From: Icerya purchasi
Taxonomy: Eukaryota > Arthropoda > Insecta > Hemiptera > Monophlebidae
DNA length: 64,000 bases
Reading direction: 5' to 3'
Assembly (NCBI GenBank): GCA_039619475.1
Contig: CM077116.1
Location: 179,271,863 to 179,335,862 of the forward strand
Shown: piece by piece, positions 46,415-57,979 of the stretch
Layout: each line of letters opens with the position of its first letter
How positions within the stretch are numbered: position 1 is the first letter of the stretch
Notes under the pieces: model-generated
What the model was told of the DNA's origin: nothing
Databases searched by the model: none
The model's input: the letters and a program-made list of their open reading frames with translations, nothing else
Program-made: the position numbers and the translations under genes

Positions 46415-46774
46415 TTTTTTTTTTTTTTTTTTCTTGTAAACTACTCGTTGGCCATGTAAACTGCCAGGGTCATTACGGCAAAACGAGTATCGGATTTATT
46501 ATAATTTGTTTATTAGATTATTCCTGATAAGGAAGATTAGCATTGTCTGAACCTGTTCTGGACGGTTATCTAAAAGATGGTGTAGTGGTTCGTCCTTGAT
46601 TCGTGTTAAGTTTTTACATTGTTTCAGGATGTGCTCCACCGAAGGTAGCACTGCTGCATTACAGAATGGGCTGGAAATCGGTGGAGGGGCTCCCTGGAGG
46701 AAATGGTTGTGAGATATCGATGTGTGTCCCAGTCTCAACCTATTTAGGGGGGCAGAGAATTCATTTTTGGACAT
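46415..46774 (-). mobile_element. 5'-truncated LINE insertion with 10-bp target duplication
   Basis: The T-run at 46411-46430 is the poly(A) tail. The minus-strand frame 46774-46499 holds RLRLGHTSISHNHFLQG and SPFCNAAVLPSVEHILKQC, the C-terminal end of ORF2. CGTAATTGTT at 46405-46414 and 46775-46784 is the target duplication, so the insertion is about 360 bp and complete as inserted. The first Cys of the zinc block is replaced (SSPFC). Related in motif to 11747-12250. Confidence 0.85.
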
Positions 46775-47100
46775 CGTAATTGTTGAAGTGATTCCGTGTG
46801 ATAATAAATAAGAAAATTACAGCGCAACTTTGGTGGCGTTAATTAGTCCGGCGGAATGGCAAATTAAAAGAGTCTAAATATCGCGCCTCGACAACGGTAT
46901 CAATAAAATTAAGAGACAATTATTTTCGAGCGATGTTTCGGATTAGACCGACTTTTTAAAGGCAATATTCTGACCTGACCGTTGAAATCGATTAAAACGT
47001 ATTTTTAAATTAATATACGGAGAAATCTATTGTTTTTTTCTAGTATTATAAACTATTGAAAAAGTATAATTACAAATGTGGCAAAAACAACGAGATAAAA

Positions 47101-47992
47101 AATTTATCTGCTCTTAGCATTTAATGGACTGGAGCCGAATATCAAACGTTTAAATAGAAAATGCTTCTCTAAAGGTGAGATAAGTTATGTCCCCAGTACC
47201 TCTGTACTTGTTTCCTTCGAAGGACAAAACCTTCCTTCTTATGTGTTTCTTTGGCACGTTAGATTTCAATGTGACCCTTTCGTCAGAAGAATTCGGCAAT
47301 GTTTCCGTTGTCTACGATATGGTCACGTGGCAGATCAATGTAAAGGAAGTGCCAGATGCGATAAATGCGGTGAGAATGATCATACGGCAGATACATGCAA
47401 AAATGAATTTGTATCATGCGTTCATTGCAGAAGTAGTCACAAATCGTCGGATAATAATTGTCCCGAAAAAAAGCGACAATCTTTAATTAACGAATTAATG
47501 GCCAATCACAATCTAGGTTATCATGAAGCAGCTATTGAAATACCCCAAACGTATAAACAGCAACATCTTTATTCTAATAAATTAAGTTATAATAGATTTT
47601 CATTGCTCCCGCATGATGACAGCTTCCCCGCTCTTGTTCATGATCCGCCTACACAGGATCATCCAGCAGGCGTCCCTGTCTTTAAGCCAAAACCGATTTC
47701 TAAACGCACAGGATTTCACGATTCCAGTCAATTAGTAGACTCAAATTTAAAACGGTCTGTTTCATTCTTCTCTTCTGATGAAGACGGGAAAGCAACGAAA
47801 AGAAAGAATACGGCAAGGGTAACAATTCCGAAAAGCCAAACTGTTAAAATAATGGAGAAATCTGATCTAGATAAAACGATCAAACCAGGTCCGTCTGGAT
47901 CTAAAACTAGTTCGATTAAAAGCAATATCGTAGACCCTAAGGGTAATAAACAGAGTATTCGGAAAAATCCTATGATCTCTAATAAAAAGTAA
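47101..47992 (+). pseudogene. Family B ORF1, C-terminal part (gag-like)
   Basis: Open from a stop near 47095 without an initiating ATG, so the N-terminal half is missing. It starts AFNGLEPNIKRLNRK, a stretch corresponding to the end of the RNA-recognition-like domain, and has three zinc knuckles: CFRCLRYGHVADQC, CDKCGENDHTADTC and CVHCRSSHKSSDNNC. A Ser/Lys-rich tail follows to the stop at 47990-47992. In this group ORF1 binds element RNA and forms the ribonucleoprotein. No internal stop or frameshift was seen in the retained part. Confidence 0.8.
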
Positions 47993-48324
47993 GTATTATA
48001 TACCGTTAATATTGTATAATGGGAATTTTATTTTATTTTATTCTATTTTTCCATTAGTTATATAATAAACATTCATAATTATCGTGATAATACAACTAAT
48101 TTTAAATTATAATAATATTAAATTCCGTTCATTCACAGTATTATACCATAATTATTTAGTATTATTTAAATAGATTTTTTCCTACAAGATAAAATAACTG
48201 GGATATTCATTTAAGTTTAGTAAAATAGCTACTTATGCTAATTGTATACACTAATCAGCCTCGAACCCAACCTTTTTTTAATCCTTTTCTATTTTTATTC
48301 TTCTTTATTCCACATTGCTTAGGG

Positions 48325-50374
48325 TAGTTCAATGGAATGCCCGTAGATCCTGTGTAATTTGCGCGAGTTTGAGGTTTTTGTATTTAATAATAACTTTGAT
48401 ATAATATTATTATGTGAAACTTGGTTATCCCCTGATAAACAGTTCCACTTAAGAAATTACAGCTGTTATCGTGATGACAGAGCCGACGGGTACGGCGGCG
48501 TCGCCATACTAGTGAGAAATGACATTGATCATGATCTGATTCAAACTAATTTAAAATCATTTAGTAACAATTCGGAATCTAATGCAGTCTCCATCAGGGT
48601 AAATGTTTGTAATTCTTCATTTTATTTTATATCATATTATTCTCCCCCGGGACATCTTATCAATCCAACATCTGTTTCAGCTACTCTTGCCAGTTTAAGT
48701 TCGTGGCCTATAATTTTCAGTGGAGATTTTAATGCTTTGAATAGGATGTGGGGCTGCAATTGCAATGATAGTAAGGGAGCAGCAGTCATAGAAATTCTCT
48801 CTGAATCTAATCTGTGCCTTCTAAATGACGGTACACCGACTAAAATTCCTCATCCATCTCGGTCTACGAATCCGGTTGATTTGACGATGGTGTCGCCCGA
48901 TATTTATCTCGATTGTTCATGGTCAGTATTTCCCGATTCTCTTGGTAGCGACCATCTTCCCATATTATTTGAAATCAATAACACACACAGAAATCCGTCA
49001 TCATTCCCTGAAATCAAGGAAGTCGACCAAAGGAAGCGCTGGAAACTCTTAGATGGTGATTGGGGAAAATTTAGAAATATTATGGAACAGGAGGTAGGTA
49101 AAATCCAGATGGAAACTACCCCATTGGGACAGTATAATCTTTTTCTAAAAATGTTAAGCTCTGCCTTGGATCAATCTTTTCCGAAACCATCTCCATATCT
49201 AGGTAACAAACCGGCTTCTCCCTGGTGGAACAGGGAATGCGGGGAAAAGATTAAAGAACGGAATCAGGCACTAAACGTTTTTCGAAGAAGTGGTACGATG
49301 CAAGCTTACCTTGAATATAAAAGGATTAATGCGGAAACACGTAGACTTCTCAAAAGCACCAAAAGAGCCTCTTGGAGGAGATTTTGCTCATCGTTTAATC
49401 GAAACACTCCGCTCAAAGTTATCTGGTCTTTAGCTAAACGATTCAAGAATAAGAATTTCCACTCCACATCTCTAAAAAGTGATTGTTGGTTCGACCAGTT
49501 TACTTGCTCTGTAGCCCCGTGTTATGTTCCTTGCATCTCGGAAGTGTATGGAATCGAGCTTGAAAACAATTATCAACAATCTCATATTCTGTCCAATCCC
49601 ATATCAGTCGAGGAACTAGGATTGGCATTAAAGAATAAAGGTAAAGATTCTTCGCCGGGGATAGACGGTATTACTTATTCGATTCTGAAAAATTTAGGAA
49701 ACAAGGCGAAAAGCGTTCTGGTACACATATTTAATGAATTGTTATTCAACTTAATCACTCCACTTGAATGGACACGATTCATAATAATTCCTATTTTAAA
49801 ATCCGGTAAATCTCCGTTAGAAGCTACGTCTTACAGACCGATCTCACTGGCTTCTTGTGTTAGAAAAACATTCGAAATAGTCATTAATAATAGGCTTGTT
49901 TGGTGGATAGAGAATAAAAAAATCTTCCCAGCCGGAATGTTCGGATTTAGACCGGGCCTTGGAACGTTAGATTGCACTGCTCATTTAGTGAACAAAATCT
50001 ATGCTTCTTTTTTGAGAAAGGAATTCCTTTCGGCCATTTTTCTGGATATCAAGGGGGCATTTGATAATGTTAGTATTCTGACATTACATCGGCAGCTAGT
50101 AAGTATAGGAGTTCCAACAGTCTTGGCTAAGTACATCAGCAACTCGTTTCTCAACAGAAAACTTAAATTTTTGAACCCGGTCACCAAGGAAATGGTTGGT
50201 AGAGTTGCTTATACGGGTTTGGCACAGGGATCAATTTTAAGCCCGGTTTTGTTTAATATCTATGTACATTCAGTCTTCAGCATACGGTTGCCACATAACT
50301 CACAAATTTTCTCCTATGCTGATGATTTTATCATACTGAATAGAAATAAAGAGATAAAGGAATGTACAGTATAG
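48325..50374 (+). pseudogene. Family B ORF2, part 1 (endonuclease and RT)
   Basis: Begins with VVQWNARRSC (about 48325-48354), then a frame change near 48355 leads into a 671-codon open stretch. The APE-type endonuclease shows CETWL, FSGDFNALNRMWGC, NPVDLTMVS and GSDHLPILF. The linker has WWNRECGEKIKERN. The RT has SYRPISLASCVRKTFEI, GMFGFRPGLGTLDCT, IFLDIKGAFDNV, GLAQGSILSPVLFNIY and FSYADDFIILN. Catalytic Asp residues are present. The frame ends 15 codons after the YADD box at a TAG near 50374, so the protein is cut before the thumb. Confidence 0.85.
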
Positions 50375-52087
50375 AGCAATCAGTCAGTCTACTTATGTGG
50401 CAAATCCTTTCAGGAAATTAGACTGGAAATTTCCCCTGCTAAGTCTACTGTTGTGATATTCACATTAAGACCCTACAACGCAGAATGTATTAAGATAAAA
50501 ATAAATGGGATTAATATCGCGCATAAATCTTATGTGAAGTACTTGGGATTGTATTTGGATTCAAGGCTTACTTGGGCTCGTCACATCCAAATACTTCAAA
50601 GTCAAATCTTGAAAACACTGAACCCCCTGAAGGCTATTGGAAACGCTTCATGGGGATCCGACCCTGTAATTATAGCCTTGTTATATAAATCACTGATACT
50701 TTCCAGAATTGATTACGGCTCGATATTTTATGGCTCCGCCTCCAAATCGAACCTTAGGAAACTAAATACTCTACAGAATATCGGACTTAGACTTATAACA
50801 GGAAATGTTCGATCCGCTCCAGTAGCGGGTCTTGAAGCGGAGACGAAGATTGCCCCAATACAGTTAAGAAGAAATATGTTGGCGGATAGATTTTTATTAA
50901 AGTACTGTAATTATAGTTATCCGCATCTGCTTAATATTACTTATAGTATTAGTAATAACTGGAGATTTCTTTCCTCTAAACTACCGTTATTATCAGCCAG
51001 AATTCCTCAATACTATAAATATTGTCCGGCCCTAATTCCTAAATATCCATCTAAATATTTCAGAATTCCATACGAAATTAACCTTATTAACTTAAACATT
51101 AATACAACATTATTTGACAATATTAGACATAATCAGAATACTCTTCTCGGTCGGGAAGCAGATCTTACTACCGCATTAGAGACAGCATTTTCTGGATATT
51201 CCAAAATCTTCACTGATGGCTCCAAATCCGGTCGGAATTCCGATCCTGTTGGTGCTGCCTTTGTTGTTGACGAAGTTACTGTACAAAAATTTAAACTCCC
51301 ACCTTTGGCATCTATCTTCTCAGCCGAGCTGTTGGCAATTGCCAAGGCCTGCGACTATATAATTAATGTACTTGGTAGCAGGGGCACATATGTTATATGC
51401 AACGACAGCCTTAGCTCCCTTTTAGCGCTACAAAATTGCCTCTTTAAACCCAACTATCATCCCACTGTTTGGGAAATAAGGGAGAAATGTTCGATTATCA
51501 TTTTACAGGGCGGTGTTGTGGAGTTTTGTTGGGTTCCAAGTCATGCGGGGATAGAACTAAATGAGGTGGCCGATAGGGCCGCCAAGGATGCGCCTTCAAT
51601 GGGCATTGAATTTCCTTTTATTCCAGCTGGTGATTTAAATTCTGTAATTAACCGCAATCATTATACGTCCTGGAATAAGCATTGGCGATTGGCCAGGAAG
51701 AGTTCATACTTTAATATCGTTCAACCTTTAATTCTGACACACCCATGGTATCTCCACGTGTCAATTTCAATGCCTCCTCATCTCCTCCGCAGATATGTTA
51801 CTATATTGTGTAGACTGCGTATGGGGCATTCTCGTGTGTCACATAATTTTATGCATGCTGATAACCAGCGACAATGCAATAACCATTCGTCTGTTAACTT
51901 TTTGGAGGACATAAATCATCTTTTGTTTAATTGCGAGAAATTTGAAGACAGTAGACATATTTTTTTTAATAAATTGATATCCCTCGGAAGGTATCCACCG
52001 TATTCCCTGCATCATTTGCTAGGATGCGGAGAGAAGGCTCAATTTTTGATTTTTAAGTTTATTTTTCAAAACAAGATTGTTATTTAA
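50375..52087 (+). pseudogene. Family B ORF2, part 2 (thumb, RNase H, zinc tail)
   Basis: Continues in another frame, cleanly open from 50453. The thumb has YVKYLGLYLDSRLTWARHIQ. RNase H has IFTDGSKSGRN, FSAELLAIAKA, VICNDSLSSLL and WVPSHAGIELNEVADRAAKD, giving a complete D-E-D-D set plus the conserved His. The C-terminus has RLRMGHSRVSH and INHLLFNC. RNase H removes the RNA strand during target-primed reverse transcription. About 80 nt between the two parts carry the frameshift. The stop is at 52085-52087. Confidence 0.85.
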
Positions 52088-52308
52088 CTTATTTGTATGG
52101 TGGACTATTTTATTATTATTTTTTTTATTTATTTTTTTTTTCCTTCGCTCCCGGAGTTTGTTTATCCTTACTATTCACAGGTATTTATAATAATAGTTCT
52201 GTCAAGTGCGTCCTATATTAATTGAATTTTTTTTTTTTTTTTTTTTTTTGGGGGGGGGAACGCCAACCAAGGGCAATGACCCATCATCAAAGAATTACGA
52301 AAACAGGA

Positions 52309-53222
52309 TTAAATTTTGATATATAAAGAAATAGAGGAAATGAACTCCGCTAAGATTGGAACAACATCTGGTGAAGGAAAGGAAAGTATGTAGGAAGCAC
52401 AAAAAGGAGTAGGTAGTTTTAGGTGGAGAAGCTTAGTGTAGAGGAGGGAACGCTGCTGTACAAGAAGAGAGCATTCAAAAAGGATATGATTTGCATCACA
52501 AACACAGTCATGATCCGAGGGATGAAAATTACAGTATGGGGAAGAAACAATAGAAAAACGAAAGAGAGAGGAAGGAAGACAATTATGGTTGAGACGAAGA
52601 CGTGTTATGGAGGAAATAACGGAACGACTGAAACCAGGGAAATCAGCAAACCAGGAACGTGATGAAGGAAGAGGTTGCAAGAGTTTGTAAAAGGAATGAG
52701 GATTGGAAAAGGAGGTAATGTATATATCCGACCATGATTTGAGGTGTGCTCGTTAGGATGGAAAGAGGATATTATTGGCAGGAAATTTATTGACAAATTT
52801 GCCGTTATAGGAAGCAGAGCGAGCAAACGAGTCAACTAGGTTGATGCCTGCGATGCCGCTATGACTGGGAATCCAAAGAAAATCGATTTGAATGGAACGA
52901 ACTAAGAAGAGATTTGCAATTAAGGAACGAATGGAAAGGATAATGTAGTCGCATGAAGAGGATGGAAAAGGGGAGGATATAGCCTGCAAGACGTTCATGG
53001 AGTCAGAACAAATAAGGTATTTATTATTATAGGAGGAAAGTGCAATGAAGAGAACAGCACGGAGTATTGCATACGATTCTGCAGTGAAAATGGAACAGAA
53101 GGAAGGAAGTTTATAAAGTTCGTAGTGTGGAAGAGAAGAAATAAGAAAGGAAGCTCCGACCCCCTCATCGCTTTTGGATCCATCCGTAAAGAAGACAGAC
53201 GAAGAAGGAAATAGAGTCCCAT
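52309..53222 (-). pseudogene. Family A RNase H and C-terminal tail (frameshifted)
   Basis: Minus strand, three frames. Around 53200-53000 are FFTDGSKSDEG, IFTAESYAILRA and LICSDSMNVLQA. At 52998-52753 is FLWIPSHSGIAGINLVDS with the last Asp. At 52680-52309 are RLRLNHNCLPSSLFRF and CDANHILFEC. All RNase H acidic positions survive but in more than one frame, so the C-terminal third cannot be made from the ORF2 that ends at 53165. The breaks are few, which suggests recent decay or sequencing slips. Confidence 0.8.
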
Positions 53223-56044
53223 AAAGCTGCGTTGTACTCGCTTAAAGCGATAGAAGGCGAATATTTAGTATGAGAAGGAAGGAAAAACAAATTAGGAGGA
53301 TATAAAAAATCTATAAAGCTGAATGTAAAGAACGGGAGTTTATGATATGAGTGGATAAATGAAGAATAAGGAGCAAGACGTCGAGAGACATGAGAAAGAA
53401 TAGGAATTTTCAGGGGAGAAAACCGCCAATTGGCCAGGATGTAGGAATAAGCAGAAACTAATTTAGAAGACTTAATAGGAAGACGTTTTATGAGGAAGCG
53501 ATCCCCAAGAAAGGATCTACGAATGTGTAAAGGATGAATGTTGGCTTCTGAAAGTACTGCAGGAATGGGGGAGGATTTCAGAACACCGAGGCAAAGACGA
53601 AGACATGAATTTTGGACTTTATCGAGTTTGGAAAGAAGATGTTTAGGAGCATTGCCATAAATGAAGGAACAGTAATCAAGTTTGGAACGAATAGTAGATT
53701 TATATAGAATAAGAAGAACACTGGGGTCGCCAACCCATTTGTGTGGAGAAAGAGCCTTTAATAAATTAGTTCTCTTAAGACAGGAAGTATATAGGTAGGA
53801 AATATGTTCGCGAAAGGATAAACGACTGTCTAGGAAAACGCCAAGATAGCAGAAGGACCTAACTAATGGAATAGATAAATTGTTCAAAGAGACATTAATT
53901 AAGGAAGTATTATAGGGACGAAAGGAAAAAACCATACAAACAGATTTAGAGGATGAAATGGTTAGATGGATGTTGGATAGAGCGGATTCAAGCAAGTTCA
54001 ACGAATTATTGATTTCATCTTTAGCAGAGAGGATGGAAGTTGAGGAGTAATAAATAAGAATATCATCCGCGAAAAGGAGTGTAGAGGCTGAGACGGGAAG
54101 AGAAGCTATTTCAAGCGAATAGATATTAAAAAGAGTAGGACTCAAACATGACCCTTGAGGAAGGCCACGGAATACACATCTAGAGCCAGAGAAGGAAGGA
54201 GTGGAAAGATAAATGGTTCTACTCTGAAAGAGCTGAATTATCAGTGAAGAAAGTTGAACAGGAATGCCAATAGAAATCATCTTATTTTTAAGGGATGGAA
54301 GATGAACCTTATCGAAAGCAGAAACTACATCAACAAAGGCAGCGATCGTGTATTTTCTTTCGAGAAGAGCTTTATATATGTCAGAAAGAAAAAGGCTGAT
54401 GCAGTCAGAAGGACCAAGACCAGGACGAAAACCGAACATATTGTAGGAGACGAGATTATTATGTTCCAGCCACCAAACAAGGCGCCGGTTTAGCATACTC
54501 TCGAATAGTTTTCTTAAACAAGGAGCCAAAGAAATAGGTCGAAAAGAATTTGGAATTTTCTTAGGAATTGGGATAATTATAAATGAATTCCAAATAGGAG
54601 GTGTAAGTCCTGAGAGAAGAAAAGAATTGAAAATTTCGAGGAGAATTTTGAGTGAGAAATTAGAGAGATTTTTAAGAACAAGGAAGGAAATTTTGTCGAT
54701 TCCTGGAGTCGAATTGGAGGATTTTTGCAACGAAAAGAGGAGTTCATTGAAGTGGAATTCTGAAGTGAGGAAGTGAGATGAATTTGGAAGAGAAGAAGAA
54801 GGAGAACTTACTTCGTCAAAGGAAGGAACATAACTGGGAGCTAGATTGTCAATAAAGGATTCAAGTATGTCAGAAGAGATGTTATGATAAGAAGGGTATT
54901 CGGATTTGGGAGTTTTGAAGGCTTTTGCCATTCTCCAAATTTGGGAAATAGACGTGGTCCGGGAAAAGGAAGAGCAAAATTTTTTCCAAGATTCCTTCTT
55001 GGCATGTTTTAGGATGTATCTGGCTCTAGCGTTAGCTTTTCTATGGTTAATAAAATTTGAAAAGGAGGAACAGTGACGAAAGGTTCTAAAAGTAGCGACG
55101 CTGGCATCAAAAGCCACCTTGCAGTTATTATTCCACCATAAGGATGAAGTTGCATGACGGCGAGGTTTAGAAGGCACTGGAGGTGATGAGGAAGAAAGGG
55201 CGAGTAAGATGGAATCTGTAAAGTATTTGTACTTTGAAATAGGATCTAAGTTATGATGCAAAAGGGAAAGAGAAGAGTCAACAGAACGACTAAACTGTTC
55301 CCAATTAGTTTTGGGGATACACCATTTGGAGGCATAGAGGGGCTTGAAGTAAATGGATGATGGGGGAAGACTTTTGAACGATACAATAATAGGGACATGG
55401 TCACTTCCAAAAGTACCATCAAGAGTTTTCCAGGAACAGTTAAGAGCAAGATCAGGAGAAGAAAAGGAGAGATCGACTGCGCTAAAAATGGAAGGGCTTT
55501 TGTACAAAGTAGGAGATTGATCATTAAGGAGGATAAGATTCTGTCCGAGGATAATGTTTTCAAGAACCACTCCATTACTGTTTCGACTAGAACAACCCCA
55601 AAGAGGAGAATGAGCGTTCCAATCACCTCCAATAATGAAGGGGGGAGGAATACTATTAAGAAAGGAGGGAAAGGGAAAATTATTGAGATTAAAATTCGGA
55701 GGAAAGTACGTACAGACTATGTTTAATGGGCGGGGAAAAATGGAAGGAATAGAAATGTGGACTACATTCGGATCACGAGAAGATGGCACAGAAGAGAAGT
55801 GTACATTTTGAGATTGGAAATGTATATTATTTCTAATAAGGATGGCAGCACCACCGTAGCCGTCTATTCTATCAGAACGAACCACGGAGAAATCTTTAAG
55901 ATGAAACGTTTCAGATTGTTTGAGCCATGATTCGGAAATTAAGGCAATGTGAATTTGATGCATATCAAGTAAACTCTCCAAGGCAAGTCTATTAGCTTTA
56001 AGGCTGCGACAATTCCACTGGAGAATATTAAATTTGAAGGACAT
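53165..56044 (-). CDS. Family A ORF2: endonuclease and reverse transcriptase, 959 aa
   Basis: ATG at 56044. The APE-type endonuclease (residues 1-225) has all key residues: LQWNCRS (9-14), Glu38 in ISESWL, Asp141 and Asn143 in GGDWNAH, Asp191 in SAVDLSFS, and Asp215-His216 in GSDHVPI. It nicks target DNA to prime cDNA synthesis. The RT (about 400-720) has GIDKISFLVL, NSFRPISLAPCLRKLFE, NMFGFRPGLGPSDCIS, Asp572 in AAFVDVVSAFDKV, LPQGSCLSPTLFNIY (629-643) and Asp660-661 in LLFADDILIYY. The last residues (LWDSISFFVCLLYGWIQKR) are a shifted reading of the RNase H start, so the product lacks RNase H and tail. ORF1 ends 145 bp upstream. Confidence 0.9.
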   Translation of the reverse strand: MSFKFNILQWNCRSLKANRLALESLLDMHQIHIALISESWLKQSETFHLKDFSVVRSDRIDGYGGAAILIRNNIHFQSQNVHFSSVPSSRDPNVVHISIPSIFPRPLNIVCTYFPPNFNLNNFPFPSFLNSIPPPFIIGGDWNAHSPLWGCSSRNSNGVVLENIILGQNLILLNDQSPTLYKSPSIFSAVDLSFSSPDLALNCSWKTLDGTFGSDHVPIIVSFKSLPPSSIYFKPLYASKWCIPKTNWEQFSRSVDSSLSLLHHNLDPISKYKYFTDSILLALSSSSPPVPSKPRRHATSSLWWNNNCKVAFDASVATFRTFRHCSSFSNFINHRKANARARYILKHAKKESWKKFCSSFSRTTSISQIWRMAKAFKTPKSEYPSYHNISSDILESFIDNLAPSYVPSFDEVSSPSSSLPNSSHFLTSEFHFNELLFSLQKSSNSTPGIDKISFLVLKNLSNFSLKILLEIFNSFLLSGLTPPIWNSFIIIPIPKKIPNSFRPISLAPCLRKLFESMLNRRLVWWLEHNNLVSYNMFGFRPGLGPSDCISLFLSDIYKALLERKYTIAAFVDVVSAFDKVHLPSLKNKMISIGIPVQLSSLIIQLFQSRTIYLSTPSFSGSRCVFRGLPQGSCLSPTLFNIYSLEIASLPVSASTLLFADDILIYYSSTSILSAKDEINNSLNLLESALSNIHLTISSSKSVCMVFSFRPYNTSLINVSLNNLSIPLVRSFCYLGVFLDSRLSFREHISYLYTSCLKRTNLLKALSPHKWVGDPSVLLILYKSTIRSKLDYCSFIYGNAPKHLLSKLDKVQNSCLRLCLGVLKSSPIPAVLSEANIHPLHIRRSFLGDRFLIKRLPIKSSKLVSAYSYILANWRFSPLKIPILSHVSRRLAPYSSFIHSYHKLPFFTFSFIDFLYPPNLFFLPSHTKYSPSIALSEYNAALWDSISFFVCLLYGWIQKR

Positions 56045-56189
56045 ATTGAAAAATTAAAAAGAGGGAGAGAAACATAAAAGAAAAAGGAGAATGAGTAAGG
56101 AGAGAATTAAGATAAAACAGAGTTAAAATTTATCTAGAAGGTGAAGGAGAATATATTTGCGAGTGCAAAGGTGAAGCAAAGAATAAGGA

Positions 56190-57655
56190 TTATTTAAGGT
56201 GAAGGTTACTGGAAAGAAAAGCGGAAAGAGAATTAGCAAAGTTTGAAGAGGAGTCAACGTTAAAGGATGATATCAAGTCCAAAATGGCTGTTGAGAGATT
56301 ATTAATAGAAGAAGAAAATTCAGAAGAAGAAGAGAGGTTAGAAGGATTGTTAGAAGAATCGTTACTAGAGGATGGGTAGGGTTTGCTTAGTGCCCATCCA
56401 TTTGTTGGAGAAGGAATATGATAGACAGGAAGAAAAGGAAAATGGGGAGTAGGCTTAGAAGAGAATTTAGGCGATTTTGTTTTACGGAAGGTTAAAGATT
56501 TAGTTGGAGGTGAAGAATGAATAGTAGGAAAATTGTGAGTGTTATGAAGAGGAACAGAAACAGATGCGCGATTTGCATATAAAAAGGCTTGAGACACTAA
56601 GGAATTATCCTTGTGCTTTGATGCTTCATGGAAAGATAGGTTTTCATACGCCATGATTCTTTTGATGTCCTTTTGTCTAATCCATTCAGGACATCTACGG
56701 TCATAGGAACAGTGGTCACCTTTGCAACTACGACAAACAGGAGGATTTTGAGTATTTGGACAGTCTGATAAGGAATGCTTAGAAGAGCAGTGAGAACAGA
56801 CAGTATTAGAACTACGACAGTGCCTCGCAATATGACCAAATAAGAAACACTTGGAACATTGTGTAGGAGGTCTGACGCTAGGCAGAACTTGGAAACGGAG
56901 TTTAAAAATAGTGATAAATTCTGGAAGGAAGGATTTAGTAAATTTAATTTCAACTGATCTATTAGGTGTCTTTTTACCTTCGACGGTTTTTAAAATGCGC
57001 CTGATAGAGGAAAAGGGTATAGAAGATTCAAGCTCCTCAAGTATTTCTTCTTCAGAGAAGGAAGGATCAACTCCAGAAATAACTCCCAATTTGTAAATGG
57101 AATTAACGGGGATAAAAACTTTTAAATTATGAGAAGAAAAAAAGGATGAGTTCTGAAGGAAGGAGTTAGCAGAAAGAACTGAAGGAAAGAAAACAGATAT
57201 TCGATTTCTACCTAGGGTAGTAATGTTAGAATAGGAGGAGGAGACTGTACCAAAAAGTCGGGCCACCGCCAATGGATGATAATTCCCAATGTTATTTTGT
57301 GTCGAATTATATTCTACAATTATAGAATAGGGTCCTGGATGGTCGGAGGGGTAGACCTCGGGACTACTGTAAATTAAACTATTATTATTATTATTATCAT
57401 CATCATTATTGTTATTATTATTATTATTATTATTATCGTTGGCATTATTATTATTATTATCATTGGCATTATTATTATTATTATCATTAGCATTATTATT
57501 ATTATTGCTAATTGAATTCAACCAGAAGATATGATCATCGCCGACCACGAAGATATGGTGCAATTTGTACCATCTTAATCTAACGAGCAAAATATTATGG
57601 CTGTTCAGTTGAGTCTGGAATTTCAAGTTCCCGGGTACTGACCAGAACAGTCAGG
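56190..57655 (-). CDS. Family A ORF1 (gag-like, zinc knuckles)
   Basis: Open from a TGA near 57656 to the stop at 56190, about 485 codons, with no ATG before the conserved part, so a start has been lost or initiation is non-AUG. After about 40 residues an Asn-rich tract (57381-57510) interrupts. Then come a SIIVEYN...LAVARLF and RNRISVFFPSVLSANSFL block (RNA-recognition-like) and three zinc knuckles, CSKCFLFGHIARHC, CSHCSSKHSLSDC and CRSCKGDHCSYDRRC. A Ser/Asn-rich C-terminus follows (IHSSPPTKSL, SSSEFSSSINN). The role is RNA binding in the element's ribonucleoprotein. Confidence 0.8.
57381..57510. repeat. (ATT)n microsatellite inside ORF1
   Basis: Mostly TTA/ATT units on the plus strand, with four longer units carrying GCATTA. 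On the minus strand it encodes runs of Asn broken by Ala-Asn-Asp. It is in frame, so expansion did not destroy the ORF. Confidence 0.85.
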
Positions 57656-57979
57656 TTATTGTATAAATGATTCCAGGCAGACAGGCTGTGGGTAATGTTA
57701 ATTCATTTACGGCCATAGTTGTCCGGAAATTCAAAAAAAATATATTTATCTTGCTCAGTTGGTCCGGATAGATGGCTGGTGAATTGTCCTTGTCATTAGA
57801 TTTTCATTTGCTCATTTTTCCAATACGTTTTTCTTTATTCATATAAAAAAAAAGAGAAAAAAAAAGAAAAGAAAAAAAAAGAGAGAAAAAGAAGAGGAGA
57901 AGAGAAGAGAAGTGGAATAATTTAAACTTATTTTGATATGGAAGTGGTCAAATGGTAAGCTACTTAGCCGCCAGGCCAT

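Larger units (their letters stand above)
47100..52223 (+). mobile_element. Long LINE, family B (ORF1, endonuclease, RT, RNase H)
   Basis: A 5.1-kb plus-strand non-LTR element with ORF1 (partial) and a full domain set in ORF2. The RNase H domain after the RT places it in the I/R1-type group. The 5' end is truncated inside ORF1 near 47100. The 3' UTR runs from the stop at 52087 to about 52223, where it meets the poly(A) tail of the oppositely oriented family A element. ORF1 and ORF2 are separated by about 350 bp of AT-rich DNA. Confidence 0.85.
52228..57979 (-). mobile_element. Near full-length LINE, family A
   Basis: A 5.75-kb minus-strand element, the least decayed in the window. The T-run at 52228-52248 is its poly(A) tail, preceded on the minus strand by GGGTCATTGCCC and a C-run. 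A related 3' end occurs at 61655-61710. Then come the C-terminal tail, RNase H, RT-endonuclease ORF2 and ORF1. About 320 bp upstream of ORF1, to near 57979, may be the 5' UTR, ending against an A20 run. It lies tail to tail with the family B element. No certain target duplication. Confidence 0.85.

Noticed and set aside
54254..55726. Plus-strand frames at 54254-54493 and 55397-55726
   Set aside because: Complementary-strand shadows of the family A ORF2 with Lys/Arg-heavy composition.
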